NCBI GenBank assembly: GCA_026874595.1
Contig: CM049316.1
Coordinates: 63,139,676 to 63,203,675, forward strand
Length of the DNA: 64,000 bases
Direction of reading: 5' to 3'
DNA from: Sipunculus nudus
Lineage: Eukaryota > Annelida > Sipuncula > Golfingiida > Sipunculidae
This document shows, one piece after another, positions 13,501-25,862 of this stretch. Under the pieces are notes generated by a model. The model saw only the letters and a list, made by a program, of their open reading frames with translations. It did no database searches and was not told the DNA's origin. The stretch's first letter is position 1. Each line of letters begins with the position of its first letter. The translations under genes and the position numbers were made by a program.

Positions 13501-14000
13501 GCAATTTGAATTCTGCCAAGGGGTTGTCGGGTAAACTGTAGTGGCCTGCCCCAAATAAAAGTTCTCTCTCTCTCTCTCTCTCTCTCTCGGTCGACCGATC
13601 ATATATTTGTATGAACAGGAGAGTTTAAAGAGGCGTCGGCATAGAGAGAACATGCATTCTGAAACGGAGAGAGACACTGTTTGACGATTTACTGCTAATA
13701 CATTATTCTATTTGAAACGTGTAATTTTTCCCACACTGACACAACCTGATGTCAGTTTATGATGTTATGTAGATTCATGGACCGATGTCCCTTGATCAAA
13801 CTGAAAATATAAATTGGTGATGTAATATATGATATAATATTGAATCCAAAATGTCTAATACCTGGATCTTGGGGAGGAAAGGTTATCTGTTGACATGGAT
13901 GTAAGTTATTTGCTCATTATTGCCTTTGTTTGGATCCGACGTTGGTAAAACAATCAGTACAAAGGCATTACCATTTGATCCGATTCATAATGTTTCAGAC
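10554..14000. other. Non-coding stretch
   Basis: AT-rich. Between about 12080 and 12510 the phrase CTTACCATAAATRTTATAAAA recurs in diverged form several times. Read on the minus strand these resemble splice donors (ATGGTAAGT), but no coding exon is attached. A CT microsatellite lies at about 13564-13590. No gene recognised. Confidence 0.5.
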
Positions 14001-14007
14001 CAATATT

Positions 14008-14117
14008 TGCGGCCTGGACCCCCCCCCCCCTTTCCGGACTCGGGATCTTTTTTTTGTCATAAGTCCTCCTGGGTTGGACCCCCCCCCTTTTTTTCCTAAA
14101 TCCGGGATCCGCCCCTG
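14008..14117 (+). mobile_element. Fragment of a short TIR element (hAT-like end)
   Basis: Contains GGCCTGGACCCCC, a TTTCCGGACTCGGGATC segment, TCCTCCTGGGTTGGACCCC and a right end ATCCGCCCCTG. The same phrases occur in the same order in the fuller copy at 14468-14663, so this is a left-truncated copy. The end, read inward as CAGGGGCGGAT, fits hAT termini; that family call is inference. Confidence 0.55.
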
Positions 14118-14467
14118 GTATCCGGGTGATTACATCAGTGCCCGGTTAATATATGGGTATGAAACGTCAGTGTATGTGTGAGCCAATAATATTCACATCA
14201 GGAATGCCAACAGACTTAATCTGGGCTCCGCAAACAGCTTGTGCACTATCACGGTGTCCATTATATGTTCTGTATACTTCGTCTTAGCAATCTTAGCTAC
14301 GGCAGGGAGTCTCGAAAGTATATGATTGGTAAACATCTTAAGCCCCTTTCAGACAACTGTTTGTTTTAAACATTTACTACAAACAGGTTCCACAGTCTAG
14401 TGACACTATTGTAGTCTCGCCTTAGTAATGATGTATCTTAAAATCACTATTAGACCACATCTCCGAG

Positions 14468-14663
14468 AAGCGGATCCGGGGGGGGGGGGGGGGTTGTCTG
14501 TCGCCGCAACTTTTTTTTTATTTTTTTCATACAAAATTTTACGGCCTGGACCCCTAACCCCTCTTTCCAGACCTGGGAACCTTTTTTTAAATTTTGTTAA
14601 AAAATTTCTCCTGGGTTGGACCCCCCCCCCAACTTTTTTTCTCTTAATCCTGGATCCGCCCCC
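14468..14663 (+). mobile_element. Short non-autonomous TIR element (second copy)
   Basis: About 196 bp, bounded by GCGGATCCGGGGG on the left and its inverse TGGATCCGCCCCC on the right. Internal phrases match those of the fragment at 14008-14117. Long G, C and T runs make it prone to assembly error and generate spurious ORFs on both strands, including a 163-codon minus-strand ORF. No coding capacity. Confidence 0.6.
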
Positions 14664-15650
14664 GTCTCTCCCTTTGATAAAAGCACATGTAGAACAAATC
14701 TTGAAGCGATACGACTCGGGATACCGAGCCCATATCACATCCCGTTGACTATGAACCGTATCGGCCCTGCACGTCTGCATCAGCCCCGCTTGATTGAGGG
14801 CACTGGGGTTAACCCGGGATGAAATCGACATTGTCTTTAAATTCATATATTGAAAACCGAGATTGGCTTGTACATAATTCATGATGGAGAGATACATTGA
14901 CCTTCATTTAGTGATTCCAGTGTGACCACTGATACAATTATGTGTAAAATTAACATTTATATTTGTTTTAACTGTACTTGACATTATGGCATATACTGAG
15001 CCTTTTATCAGATACCTCTGTGCAATACTTCTCGTCTTAGGAGTCACTCCACAAGAATAGTTTTTGCTATAAAATACTGAGAAACAATTGATATTACACT
15101 TTAACTGAAGCAGCGCATGCCACTAGACTGCTACAATGTTAACTTCAGTTGAGAGCCATGACAGCAAACGACATTTTCTGCTCGTATGTATATATTCAAC
15201 TCAACTTTATATATACCTTAAAACCATTCCTATTAGCTGACCAATTTTCTAAACAATGTTATAGAAACCGACATTGCTTGAATTTTTACAATCTGGGCAA
15301 AACAAAAGGACCAATGTCCTGTCAACATTCGGTTAAGATGCCCTAACGATGAATCTTTCTTATATCTATGTAAAACATAGAATTTGCTTATGAACTTGTC
15401 TAAATTATATGACATTTAAAATCATATACAACCAGTTTGGGCTATAGGAGACTCAGTAAACTGATTTACCTCCCGTAAGTTCTGTTGCGTAAGTTCTAAT
15501 CTAAATATTTCTTTCTTTAATATACACATATTAAAAGTCCCATTTGTGCCTAATAATGTAATATAGCACAATGCTAAATAGGCCTGAAATGTGCCATGTG
15601 TCGCCTGCGTATATAGAGGAATGAACATAAACATGTCACATCATGTGATA
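14664..15650. other. Non-coding stretch
   Basis: AT-rich; only short ORFs without recognisable domains. Nothing recognised. Confidence 0.5.
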
Positions 15651-15659
15651 TTTACAACA

Positions 15660-17010
15660 TTTTTATTTTCTTATCAATTTGTCCACATAAATATGATAAG
15701 ATAAAATCAGTTTTGGCGCAATTCCAAATTGACATAGAAGTTTAAATGTTGCTTGTTATCTCCAGCGGATTACTTTAAGTATAATGGTTATCCAGGTTGA
15801 AATAAACCATTTCATTATGGCAACGGTGTATTTAAACAATGAATGTCTGGGATTTCTTCAATCTAGGCCTAGACTGCCAAATGAACCAATCTGTCGCCTG
15901 CAGCTGAGTTCACCATAAGAAGTCAACTCACACAGAAAACACGTATTGTTGAGGGCATCGTGCCGGGGCGTATCGATTCCGGCTTCTGGCCTCAGCAAAT
16001 GGACCATCAAAAACACCTTGCAATAGTCATGTTATACAGGAGTGTCTACTTTATCAATATTAAGTCAGTAAGATACTGTCGCCTGTGACCGACATAGGTC
16101 ATTAAGAGTACACTGTCATTCAGGAATTCACTTCCGCTACCTAAATGCCTCGTTCTCACTTCACATTGTGTGGTTACGGTCACACTGCGTAGACTCGGAC
16201 TCACAAGAGTACGACTCTGTTGTTTAGGATTATTGGAGTCCAAATCTCGCCCCCACAATGCACTGGGGCTTCTAAATACACCAGCGGCGTGGGTATAAAC
16301 GTAAGAATTGTTTCAAGACAAATTACACAAACATGTGTGTTTTTGTGATAAGGACTTTACGGAATAAATTATATTTTGTAAGCATGTGAATGTGGAATGT
16401 AAACAGAAGGTGTTGCCTCCAAATGTAACAAATTTTTATTTTAAAGTTTGACAGTTGAGACAAGTAGTCCCGGCCGTGGTGAAACGACCTCTGGCGGAAG
16501 GGTGTGCAGTCTGTAACAGGCAGAGATCAATAAGAGCCATTATAAACGGTCACTCAGTCATTCCCATTTAAATACTTCGTGCCAAACCAACAATATGTGT
16601 GGTAACTGTCAGTTGAAGAGACCATTTCGTTCCGGAGCTGACCTGCTTTTCCGGCCATTGATATAACAAAATTCACCTTTCTAATTGGACACAGCATTTG
16701 GCTCTTGTTTAATGTTCACCTCGCCTGTTTATCCCTGTCACTATTCAAGTAGTTATTGATTTCGTATGAAAATCTGTGTATGTATTTTTGTGCTCAAAGT
16801 GTGATTGAAAGGCCAGTCATATCAAAGTAGCTTTAATGGTCTCACATTTTTATATTGGCACATCACCGAAACGCACTTTCAACATCAACTAAAATATATA
16901 TGACTCGCCAGAAAAATTTCATTTAAAAGCTTGTCGGATTGCTCTATTTAAAATCATATGAACAATGAAAACTAAATTTAAATAATATTTTTTACAGTTT
17001 TTTCATTGAT
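15660..17010 (+). repeat. Local duplication, copy 1
   Basis: Several blocks recur in the same order and orientation about 2.4-3 kb downstream. Examples are AAATGAACCAATCTGTCG with CTGCAGCTGAGTTC (15888 and 18364), GGACCATCAAAAACACCTTG (16001 and 18484), and AAAGTGTGATTGAAAG (16796 and 19400). The two halves are diverged by substitutions and indels. No coding region is included. Confidence 0.7.
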
Positions 17011-17032
17011 GATCAAGATAAAAGTCGTAGTC

Positions 17033-17310
17033 CGGCTCCTGTGGCTCAGGGGTAGAGCGCAGGACTTAAAGCCGGGAGATCGTGAATTCGAATCTCAGAC
17101 GCGGCGGTGAGATTTTTCACGGTCGGCCCCACCCAGGGTGAGCGCTCTGCAGGCTTAATGGGAAGGACGTGCCCAACGGCCGTGTTTCACTCACAAACGA
17201 GTGCGCCTTTCGGGGGCTCCTCGGTGGTATGACCCAGCAATGGGGACGATTACACACCCAGGGCCCGCATGTGCAGTAGTCAGCGGGCCTGGTTAACAAC
17301 AGGATATAAA
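17033..17310 (+). repeat. tRNA-derived SINE
   Basis: Box A (TGGCTCAGGGGTAGAGCG, at 17041) and a box B (GAATTCGAATCTC, at 17092) sit at tRNA spacing. A non-tRNA body starting CCCCACCCAGGGTGAGCGC follows. The head resembles a tRNA, but the acceptor stem does not close, so it is called a SINE, not a tRNA gene. It lies just right of duplication copy 1 and has no equivalent at the matching place in copy 2. The 3' end may extend to about 17570. Confidence 0.55.
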
Positions 17311-18129
17311 ATGAGAGGAAGCCTGTGGTACTGCCGTGTCCCAAAGTCTGAAACCAGAATGGAATTCTGCAAATGTACATATATGTGGTTAAGTAAGCAT
17401 TACCTCCACCAAAAAAAAAATATATTAAAAAAAAAGGCACAAGCCATTGCAGTCAAAGTAATTTCCGATTGGTACGATGTAGACTATTTAGTTCTCGGAC
17501 CGTATCAGAGTTATATACACTATTATGGACAGGACCATGTTCCGATGATTATATTTTATACATAATTTTACAAAATAAAAAGAGTTACTTGACTGTGCAT
17601 CTGAAGTTACCGTTAGGCCAAATGGAATAATATTTCAGACTGAAGAGACAGGAAGAACCTGTATGTCAAACCAGGTTTTGAAAGGATATATTTGTTTTAG
17701 AAATAAATAATCTAGCTCAATATTGTATGGAGTTTACACAGTGTTGCCCCGGTAACTGTCATCATCGGTCACACGAGCGGGCTACTTCGCACTGCTGCTG
17801 GTCAACAACAAAAAAATTTTTTTTTTCAATATTATGTAAATTGATTTTTAATCTAACTGGCGATACATAGATAATTTCAATATGCAACCTGTCACATCCG
17901 GGTTTTGTTGTTTACACAAAATGACAGCTCCTATGAGCGCTTTCGAGAAAATAGGAGGAATAAACCTGTCACGATTCGATAAGGGCGCGGGGATGCAACA
18001 AAAAAGTACTACGTGAACACCGTGCAAGAGAGAATCTCTCTCTGTCTAATGTCTTTTTTTCCCTTTCAACATGTAACACTCCCATTTGGCTCATATTGCA
18101 ATTCAAAACAATTTAAGAGGATAAACATT

Positions 18130-19950
18130 AACATGCCACACACAGTTTTATGTAAAAATGTTCAATTGCTTATCCATTTGTCTACAAATGTAATAAGATG
18201 AAAATGCTGTATGCGCAGTTCAAAGGCCAAATGTTGCTTTTTATCTTCAGCTGATAACCAAAAGAATAATGTTTATCCAGGTAGAAATGAACCATTTCAT
18301 TAAGGTAATGGTGTAATAAAACAATTATTGTCTGGGACCACTGCCACCTGGGCCTAGCCTTCCAAATGAACCAATCTGTCGTCTGCAGCTGAGTTCGCCA
18401 TAAGAAGTCACTTCCCACAGAAAACACTTATTGTTGAGGGCTTCGTGCCTGGGCATATCGATTCCCGCTTCTGACCTCAGCAATGGACCATCAAAAACAC
18501 CTTGCAATAGTCATGTTTCACCAGGAGTGTTTACACGGCCTTCTGTGATTGACACAGGTCAATAAGAGCCATTTTAAAGTGTCGTTCAGTCATTCACTTC
18601 CGAAAACCTAAATGCCTTCACCCTTCCGCATGAAGTCGTTTCTACTCGAAACGAATCTCTTCTGTTTGGGCACTGTGGGACTACTTGTCTGAGGTGTGAA
18701 AATTCAACATAAAAATTTCTCCCATTTCATGGAAATACCTTCTGGTTTTATTTCACATGAGTATGCGTACAAAATATAACTTATTCTATCAGTCCCCAAA
18801 AACACCTATACGTCTATTTTATTTGTTTTGAAAACAAATTCTTATCCAACCAACTTAAACGGACTTCACTGTCCCTGTACTTTATATCTACGCTGCTGGT
18901 GTATTTAGAAGCAATGGTGCAGTGTGTGTGTGTGTGGGGGGGGGGGGGGTTACATGGACAGTTAGTGTCAGTTCGTGAGACCTTTATGATTACGGTATTG
19001 CATGTAGATAACGAAATTCACTTTTGTACTAAACATTTTCCTAAACATTTTAAAAATTACATGGATTTTGTAAATATTTAAAAAAACTACAGCTAGACTC
19101 AGGGGCACATATGTTCGCGATCGGTAGACTTGAGAAGTGAAGGAAACCGGTGGACCCGGAGAATACCACAGAAAGCGGACAGGTGCTTACAACCGTTCAT
19201 TCTCATAGCCATGCTCTGATTCGAACCCGGATCTCCAGCGGGTAGCACCCGGTGAATTTACACTTAACTGTCCAAACCTGGTAAAATTGGCCATAATAGT
19301 TGTTTTTTTTTAGATAATGGTACACTTAGTCTTGTTCTCTTTGTCATGGTCCAAGCATTGATTGATATATCGTGTGACAGTGGAGTTATGCATTTGTTGC
19401 ACAAAGTGTGATTGAAAGCCGTGTCAGATCAAAGCAAGGCTAAGGCCAAAAATAATAATAATAATAAAAAAATAAAAGGTATGGTTCTCAGGCACCTCCC
19501 ACATCAATTTTAAACCCCCGCATCAAACATTTTTATTTTGATTTTCAATAGAAACTTACCAATTTTGAACTGCAGCCAATTGGACATTTCTTTCAAGAAG
19601 ATAAAATCATACAATTTCCTTTGCTATGTGGTGCTTTTACTCGTTAGCAAAATCAATCTTTTATTATCATGCTTTTCCATTATCATTTGACATTTTTATC
19701 GAAACACACAAAAAATACAATAAAAAACGCCCACCCGCACTGATTTCTAAACAGAAGTGCCTGCAGGAGAACCATACCTTTTCTTATTTTGGCCTAACTC
19801 CTAAAATTTTTATAATGCCACGTTACCTTGACGTACTTTCAACAGCAATGTATGGCAACTGTTCGAATAGCTTTTACATTCATAAGCTGTTCGGTCTGCT
19901 CTTTTAAAATCATATGAATATTAAAAATGATCCAAATCATAATATTATAA
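18130..19950 (+). repeat. Local duplication, copy 2
   Basis: Matches copy 1 (15660-17010) block by block. The longest conserved stretch is 18335-18530, against 15870-16045. The final block, TTTAAAATCATATGAA, is at 19905 here and 16946 in copy 1. Copy 2 is longer: about 400 bases at 19440-19830 have no obvious counterpart in copy 1. A GT/G run at about 18926-18950 is microsatellite. Confidence 0.65.
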
Positions 19951-20164
19951 TTCATTTATAACTGACTAAGTTACATGACATTACACGTCCAAATAATTTT
20001 TTTTTCTCAAAAGGTACGAGATAGGCTACTGGAATTTAGCGTTAGAGTCAATTATTCACCTACCTTTTTTCACAGATTTATGTGATATTTTGTCTTAGTA
20101 TGTGTACATTATAATGAACTCTAGGTAATTCCTGTTGAATAACTTCTTTTCACGCCTCTGTGAT

Positions 20165-20210
<46 letters not shown>

Positions 20211-20236
20211 TGTGTAAGGAATCAAACGATTGTGAG

Positions 20237-20290
20237 CATCGTGTTTACTAATCAGTTTCGTACCGTTGTACGGCACTCTTCAGAACGATA
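20237..20290 (-). ncRNA. Hammerhead ribozyme (type I, minimal stem III)
   Basis: Minus-strand reading: core CTGAAGA (20283-20277); stem II GTGCCG/CGGTAC closed by a TACAA loop (20276-20260, one G.U pair); then GAAA (20259-20256). A two-pair stem III follows (AC with GT, loop TGATTA), giving GTA with the predicted cleavage 3' of A at 20246. Stem I pairs AAC (20245-20243) with GTT (20286-20284), has a two-base bulge (20242-20241), then pairs GAT with ATC (20240-20238 with 20289-20287). All core positions of the catalytic consensus are present. Activity is not shown by sequence alone. Confidence 0.72.
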
Positions 20291-20483
20291 TGAATGAAGG
20301 GGTTGTACATTGAACAACTGGTTGTTTACTGGAGCGTGTTTGTGGTTATTACAATGTGGAGTTGTACAACGTGCCTAATCTGGATTACTCTTTGTGCTAA
20401 GTTTACGTAACAGGAATTTGTTAGCGTGTCTACAACTTGCTCTGCGAAATTTCGTGTGACGAGGTAACCTTCACCAAAGCCGC

Positions 20484-20497
20484 CCCTTTATACCACC
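20484..20497 (-). promoter_or_regulatory. TATA-like element upstream of the ribozyme
   Basis: GGTATAAAGGGGCG on the minus strand, about 200 bases upstream of the hammerhead. It could drive the element's transcript, but TATA matches are frequent in AT-rich DNA. Confidence 0.3.
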
Positions 20498-20744
20498 CAA
20501 CCACCTGTGTTAGTATAGCCACACTGTTGACAAACGGGAAAACTACGTAACCCGAGGTGGTTGGGTGCAGAAGTTAAAAGGTCACCAGATGCAAAACGCC
20601 ATTTGAAAAACTCTGGCTAGTCTGACATGCCGCCAGATGTCCTTGATGAATCTGTGTGGATGTTTGTTTGGCTTTTATTTCCTCCAAAAATGAAGATTAC
20701 ACAAACAAAAATATACAGGATACCAATATTTAGAACAATTATTG

Positions 20745-20970
20745 GATACAGTGTTTATGACACTTTTCAAAAATAGTAATAATAATATTATCATTCGTAT
20801 TACCATCATCACCACCATTACCATTAATAACACTATTATTTATAATAACAATAATAATAATACCAACAATAAAAATAGCAATAGTAATAATAATATTAAT
20901 AAAAATAATAATAATAAAATAATAGCAATACTAACAACATCAAATCAGCGTTATATATACAATCAATAAA
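20745..20970. repeat. AAT/ATT microsatellite at the LINE 3' end
   Basis: Degenerate runs of AAT, ATT and AAC over about 200 bases. Their position directly beyond the 3' end of the minus-strand LINE suggests a microsatellite-like tail, as found in some CR1/L2-group elements, instead of poly-A. The ORF across it codes only Asn/Ile runs. Confidence 0.5.
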
Positions 20971-21329
20971 AAAAGTGGATAATAATATTAGAAAACCCAC
21001 AGAATTGTGCTCTGTTTATTCGCAATCAACTGAGCTCATTTACTGTTATTATCACAACCGTCAGTTTGACAATTTTACTAGTCCCTGTGTTGTAACGAAA
21101 ACATAACGTGCCCAACACAATAGAATCTGAAAGTATTCGTTTTCGTTGGCAATAAGATCAACATGATCTGCCCCAAACACAAATAAACAAATGTTTCAGA
21201 AATAAGAGCACGTAGCTGATTTATATTTGTATCCGGGCACAACATATTCAGCTTATCCCAGACAGTATTCCTATACTCCGTAAGAAAAGTACACTCTATG
21301 AGAACATGGAATACTTTGTCGCTAAAAAA

Positions 21330-24300
21330 CTAACCACACCTGTGACAAAGTATTTCATTTCTAAATATTCTAATATCCGGTCTGACCAGCAAGTGTGCCA
21401 GATACTTGAATTCATTCATACAATACGGGTGAGACATTGCTGCTCTCCACAGTGGAGATGGGTGTGAACTATACGAGGGCAGTACATTCGCAAAAAAGGA
21501 GAGCGACTCGTCAGCTTCAAGTGTTGCCGTATAAGCCTGTTGGTCATGCTGCATTACGGCGTTATTGATAATATCCTTCAAAGATCGTTTATTTAGGAAA
21601 TGTGAAGATATTTTCAAGTTCTCAATGTATCCATTTATGTTGTATTTCACAAGTATGGGATAATAATCTCCCCAGATTCCTTTCGGAATTCTTTTACAAA
21701 TGAAATAATGAAAAAGCCTTAGAATTAATATTTCTTTACAGGGATTATGGGGATTGTTGCGGCATAGCTGCCCTAAAACAGCAGCTTAACTCTGTCAACA
21801 CAGGAACCCATATTGGGACATCCCACCATTCGCGTCACACAAACTGAACGCGACCTCATGCTAAATCCCTGTGACATTTTCAAACAATATCTCAAAAACC
21901 TATCAAGCCGCAACATTTCCACATCTGATATTCTCCACCACAGTTCGCAACCAAATATTGCACGGGGTACAATAACATGGCGTAAGAGCTTGCAAAATGT
22001 CAAAGGGTTTGACCCCTGGCCCCCAGCTAATCCTACAACATTCATAAAAGAAGCTCTCCCCTTAGTGACAGCTGTTTGTATTCTTTCAGTGTTTAGGCAT
22101 GACTTGTCCTGTATGATTCCTAAATGTTTAACTGATGAAACTACTGGGATATTTTGTTCTCCCAAGAACCAATTCAAACTTCTGTAATATTTTACATTAA
22201 AGGTGACAATATTAGATTTTTTAACATTATAATTGAATCTCCACTTGCAAGAAAACATATGGCATATATCAATTAAGCGTTGTAAATTACCTGGCGGTAT
22301 TGCAAGAAGACAGACGCATCGGCTTGGGTTGGGGACCCTGTATAAACATTACCAATGGTTGCACCAAACCCCGAGCCTCGCAGGGTTTTTAATAGGTCAT
22401 TGATATACACCAAATATAGCAATGGTGAGAGAATTCCCCTCTGACGAACAGACTGCAGTAACGGTATAGATTTAGATACACATTTTCCTACAACAACTCT
22501 AGAATAGCAATCACTGTACATTTCTCTGATCATGCGCCACACCTTACCCCTAATTCCCATTCTGTATAGCTTAAACAATAATCCTGCATGCCAAACAACA
22601 TCAAATGCAGATTTTGTGTCGAGAAAACAAGCGTACAATGGTGCAGTTCTTTCAATATGATAAGCAATGCACTCTTGTACAACAAATGAAGCATTGATGC
22701 TAGACATACCTTTCTGATACCCAAATTGCATCAGATCTGGAAATATATCTGTTTTATGCTCGATCCAGCGCATGATTCTGGACAAACACACCCTTTCATA
22801 TAGTTTGTATATTACCTGTCAAAGAGTGATGCCTCTAAAATCTCCTGTCTCATTGGCCCTTTTACCTTTTTGTTTCGGAATCATAATTACCGAACCATAC
22901 TTAAGATTTGATGGAATATACTCAAGGCGGCTCATCAGTGTAATAAGAGAACATAATTTTTTTCACAAAACATGCCCACCATACAATATATGTTCACAAC
23001 ATATGCTATCTGAGCCCGGCGCTTTCCTGGGTTTCAGTGTTTTAACTGCTTCAATTATTTCCGTGACAGAAAATGGAGAATCCAAAATAGGGTTACAATG
23101 ATTCCTGCTTAACTTCACAAAAGTATCAACCATATTTGTTATATACGTGAAATGTGCCTGATCAAAATTAATCCCATAAAGTGGAGTATACAATTCAGAC
23201 AAGTGACTAGCCCAGGCGCCAGCAATATCATTTCTTAAGGTTTCACCTTTATATTTCAGCTCCGAGCAACTACTTTTAGATTTGCCCCCTCTGGCTCTTA
23301 AAATAGCCCAAAAAGCCCCTTCGTCACACTAAGCTGACCTGTCCAATTCGTTTAACAAATTTATTTCATATCTGTAGCGTAACTCTCTCATTTTGAGTCG
23401 GGAAACCCGTTTTGCGTTTTTATAATTAATGTATAGCACGTTCTGCATTGCGTGGTTTTCCGGCATCAACCCATCTCCTCCTGTGACGCCTCATATTAAT
23501 ATGAAGTGGTTTTAAACCCTCTTTCCAAAATGGTTTTAAATAAGATTTCCTTCCCCCAACTGGAATTGTTTTATCACTTACCCCGTGTAAAACTGAAATC
23601 ATTTTAAAATAGAAATCATTCACTTGATTAGGGTCATTACAGGTTTCGATGTCTGGACAACTCAGTTGGCTTAAGGTCTCTTGTACCTCTTCAGTGTACG
23701 TTGTTCTAATCTGCTCAGCTGTGAGCTTGTGCCACAAAAGACGCACCCGCCTTGTATTTGTTTCGGTAACAATTAAACCTGACAATTTTAACCTTGCAAC
23801 CACCGGCAAATGATCGGACACATTCAGGTCTTCCCAGTCCAGTACCATGCATGAAGATACCAGATCAAGTTTACAATCTTCGATCAAAATGTGATCAATT
23901 AGTGAAATATTATTTCTACTAGTTCCGTGCTGGTATGTATAAGCTGGACCAGAACATACATTATTATTGCTAAGCGTGATCAGCCCCTCTCTAAAAATGC
24001 CTGACTTGCTTTGACACTACGATTATCACTACGCGGAGAGTGCCGGTCTCCCTCTAATTCTACATTCAGGTCACCTAGCAGGATTACTGTGCCAACTTCA
24101 GAATACATGTCATACATGTCACAGAGAATATTTAATGCTCATTAAAAGTATCAGTATCAAAATTTTTTGGTGGCAAATAAGCTACAAATATAAAGAGCAA
24201 CTGTCCTTGGTCTAAATTTATACGTAACCCGGCTATCCGGTCAGACACGCAGTCTATCGGGGTAACTTGTGACCTATATTTTGTTTTATATAACAGTGCT

Positions 24301-24587
24301 GCGCCACCCTTGCCTCTTCGATACGGATCAAGAGGATCCAGCGAAGCATCTGAGACACCACATACATATTCTGTAGAAACAGAAATAAAAACATGCAAAC
24401 TGTCCTCGAAAAGCCAGTGTTCAGTTACTCCGAAAAAATCAACGTCGTTCTCACACATAACATGAGACAAATACGGCGCTGAAAACATAGCTCCTCGAGC
24501 ATTAAAACAAGCAATGGTTATGTGATTCATTATGTGAGAAAAGTTGACAAAATATAACACAATGAAAGCACAAAGTCCAATAGACAA
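21330..24587 (-). pseudogene. LINE ORF2: endonuclease and reverse transcriptase, broken
   Basis: Endonuclease: ITIACFNARG near 24519, VTEHW near 24420, GDLN near 24080, SLIDHIL near 23900 and SDHLPV near 23820 are APE motifs. Reverse transcriptase: LKPRKAPGSD near 23040, FGYQKG near 22720, DTKSAFDVVWH (motif A) near 22620 and QRGILSPLLYLVYINDLL near 22440-22390. Motif C (QADA, near 22312) has lost the second catalytic Asp through a frameshift; the following frame continues past 22258. A C-terminal Cys/His-rich end (CHRCG) lies at 21330. Stops or frame changes occur near 24130, 23960, 23420, 23330, 22960, 22800 and 22310. Not functional. Confidence 0.85.
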
Positions 24588-24626
24588 AAAAATAAATCAA
24601 GTAAATAACGTCCTTGTTAACTAGCA

Positions 24627-25542
24627 CTAATATTGCGGACCTTTCTTCTCATCCGTTTCAATCCATCGACGACAATACACAATCCCTGGCCAGAAATCTT
24701 CAGCAAATATTTTTTCCTCGTCTGCTGGATCAACATGTATTTTAGCGCCGTAAGCATCTCCCCGTTTAGTCGGGAAAATGTGCGAATATGTCACTTTAAT
24801 GTTCCTTACAGACAAGTAATCAAGCATAGACTTTTTTGTCGCACCAATGGAAATGATGCCAATATACAACTTGAGTGTTTTTCTGCCTTTTTTGCACAGA
24901 AACAAAACCTGACGACTCATCACACTCCTGGTTTTGCGTCATGCGTGAATTAGCATAATGTGCCCCTTCAAAGGTACTCAGCTGGTCACAGTGCTCGGTG
25001 TGCACCTTGTGGTATGGTGTTCGTTCGTGCGTCTCCTGGATGTATTCCCGGACAGAATGTCTTATTTTCTGCGGTGCAGATGTTGGTTTCCGAGCGCTCT
25101 CCCTCATTGTAATCTGGACAGATATAGGTATTCCTTCCTCTGTGGTTTGTACCGTCCCCACTTCGGAATGAAGCGTCTGTTTATCTGGTTTGTTACCAGG
25201 ATTTGAGTCAGCCTTGTTCTCCGTAATTACAGGTATTGTGTCGTAACCACCTGTTGCATTACTAGGGTTGTGGACTATTGGCGTCAGTTGTTCCATTTCA
25301 CTAAATACCTCCACACCAGAAGATTCACCCGACTCATCGGCTCGTTCATCTCTCGAAGCATCTGTTGTTCCCTGTAATTTTGAAGCATACGTTGACTTAA
25401 CTTTTGTTTGCGTACAAGTCCGTTCAAGCTGAAACAGTCGTTGACGGAGCTTGGTGATGGATTCGACACATGATCTAGTTTTCTCAGCTGTCAACTCGCT
25501 TTCCTTCATCATATCATGAAATTTCTGTTTAGTAACTTTCAT
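24627..25542 (-). pseudogene. LINE ORF1 protein, one frameshift
   Basis: The N-terminal 240 codons start with a coiled-coil-like Lys/Glu-rich segment (about residues 1-45), followed by a low-complexity Ser/Thr/Glu region. The reading frame switches near 24870-24860, in an A-rich run. The C-terminal part (ending at 24627) contains KLYIGIISIGATKKSMLDYL and then a DADEE-like acidic segment and CRRW. It resembles the RNA-binding C-terminal domain of mollusc LINE ORF1 proteins. ORF1 proteins bind the element RNA. One frameshift separates the two halves. Confidence 0.65.
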
Positions 25543-25860
25543 TTCTGACTGTGATTGAGCAGCTTTGTTTTCAAAACGTTCCGTTCCAACATCCTGGGTG
25601 CGGTGGGATGGACGTCTTCTGGCTATTTTATAAAAAGGTTCACGGGATTATCTTTAGTTAAGTCTCGATGTCTCATGGGGACATTACTATGAATCTGGCG
25701 ATAAGAAATCATGGATTGCAAATTAAAAATTAATGAGTTCATTGTAATAATTGACTCTTTTTCACCAATTCACAAATTTCATCAAATCTCTTGCAATTGT
25801 TTCTCTTGTCTTGTATATAAACGTTATGAGGATATTGTAAATCTTAGTTGTTTCTTCCCA

Positions 25861-25862
<2 letters not shown>

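Larger units (their letters stand above)
20160..20640 (-). mobile_element. Penelope-like terminal repeat fragment (candidate)
   Basis: On the minus strand this segment has a TATA-like GGTATAAAGGGGCGGC near 20497-20482. The hammerhead ribozyme motif (20290-20237) comes next, then a TA microsatellite (about 20208-20167). Minimal type I hammerheads are known in the terminal repeats of Penelope-like retroelements. No RT or GIY-YIG coding sequence is attached, so it would be an isolated terminal repeat. The family assignment is inference from the ribozyme; boundaries are approximate. Confidence 0.45.
20975..25660 (-). mobile_element. Non-LTR retrotransposon (APE-type LINE), decayed
   Basis: Reading on the minus strand: ORF1 (25542-24627), ORF2 with an APE endonuclease and reverse transcriptase (about 24530-21330), and a 3' region ending near 20975 before an ATT-rich tail. 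Domain order and endonuclease type place it among the CR1/Jockey-like APE LINEs; the clade is not settled. Several frameshifts and stops make it non-autonomous. It ends less than 260 bases from the left end of the CACTA-like element, with a TA microsatellite between them. Confidence 0.85.

Noticed and set aside
14406-14897. 163-codon minus-strand ORF
   Set aside because: Spans the short TIR element's G/C and A/T runs and has no domain.
17033-17110. Genuine tRNA gene
   Set aside because: Box A and B are present, but the acceptor arms do not pair and a SINE body follows.
19090-19265. Minus-strand tRNA-like box B (GGGTTCGAATC)
   Set aside because: No box A at the right distance, so neither a tRNA nor a SINE can be supported.
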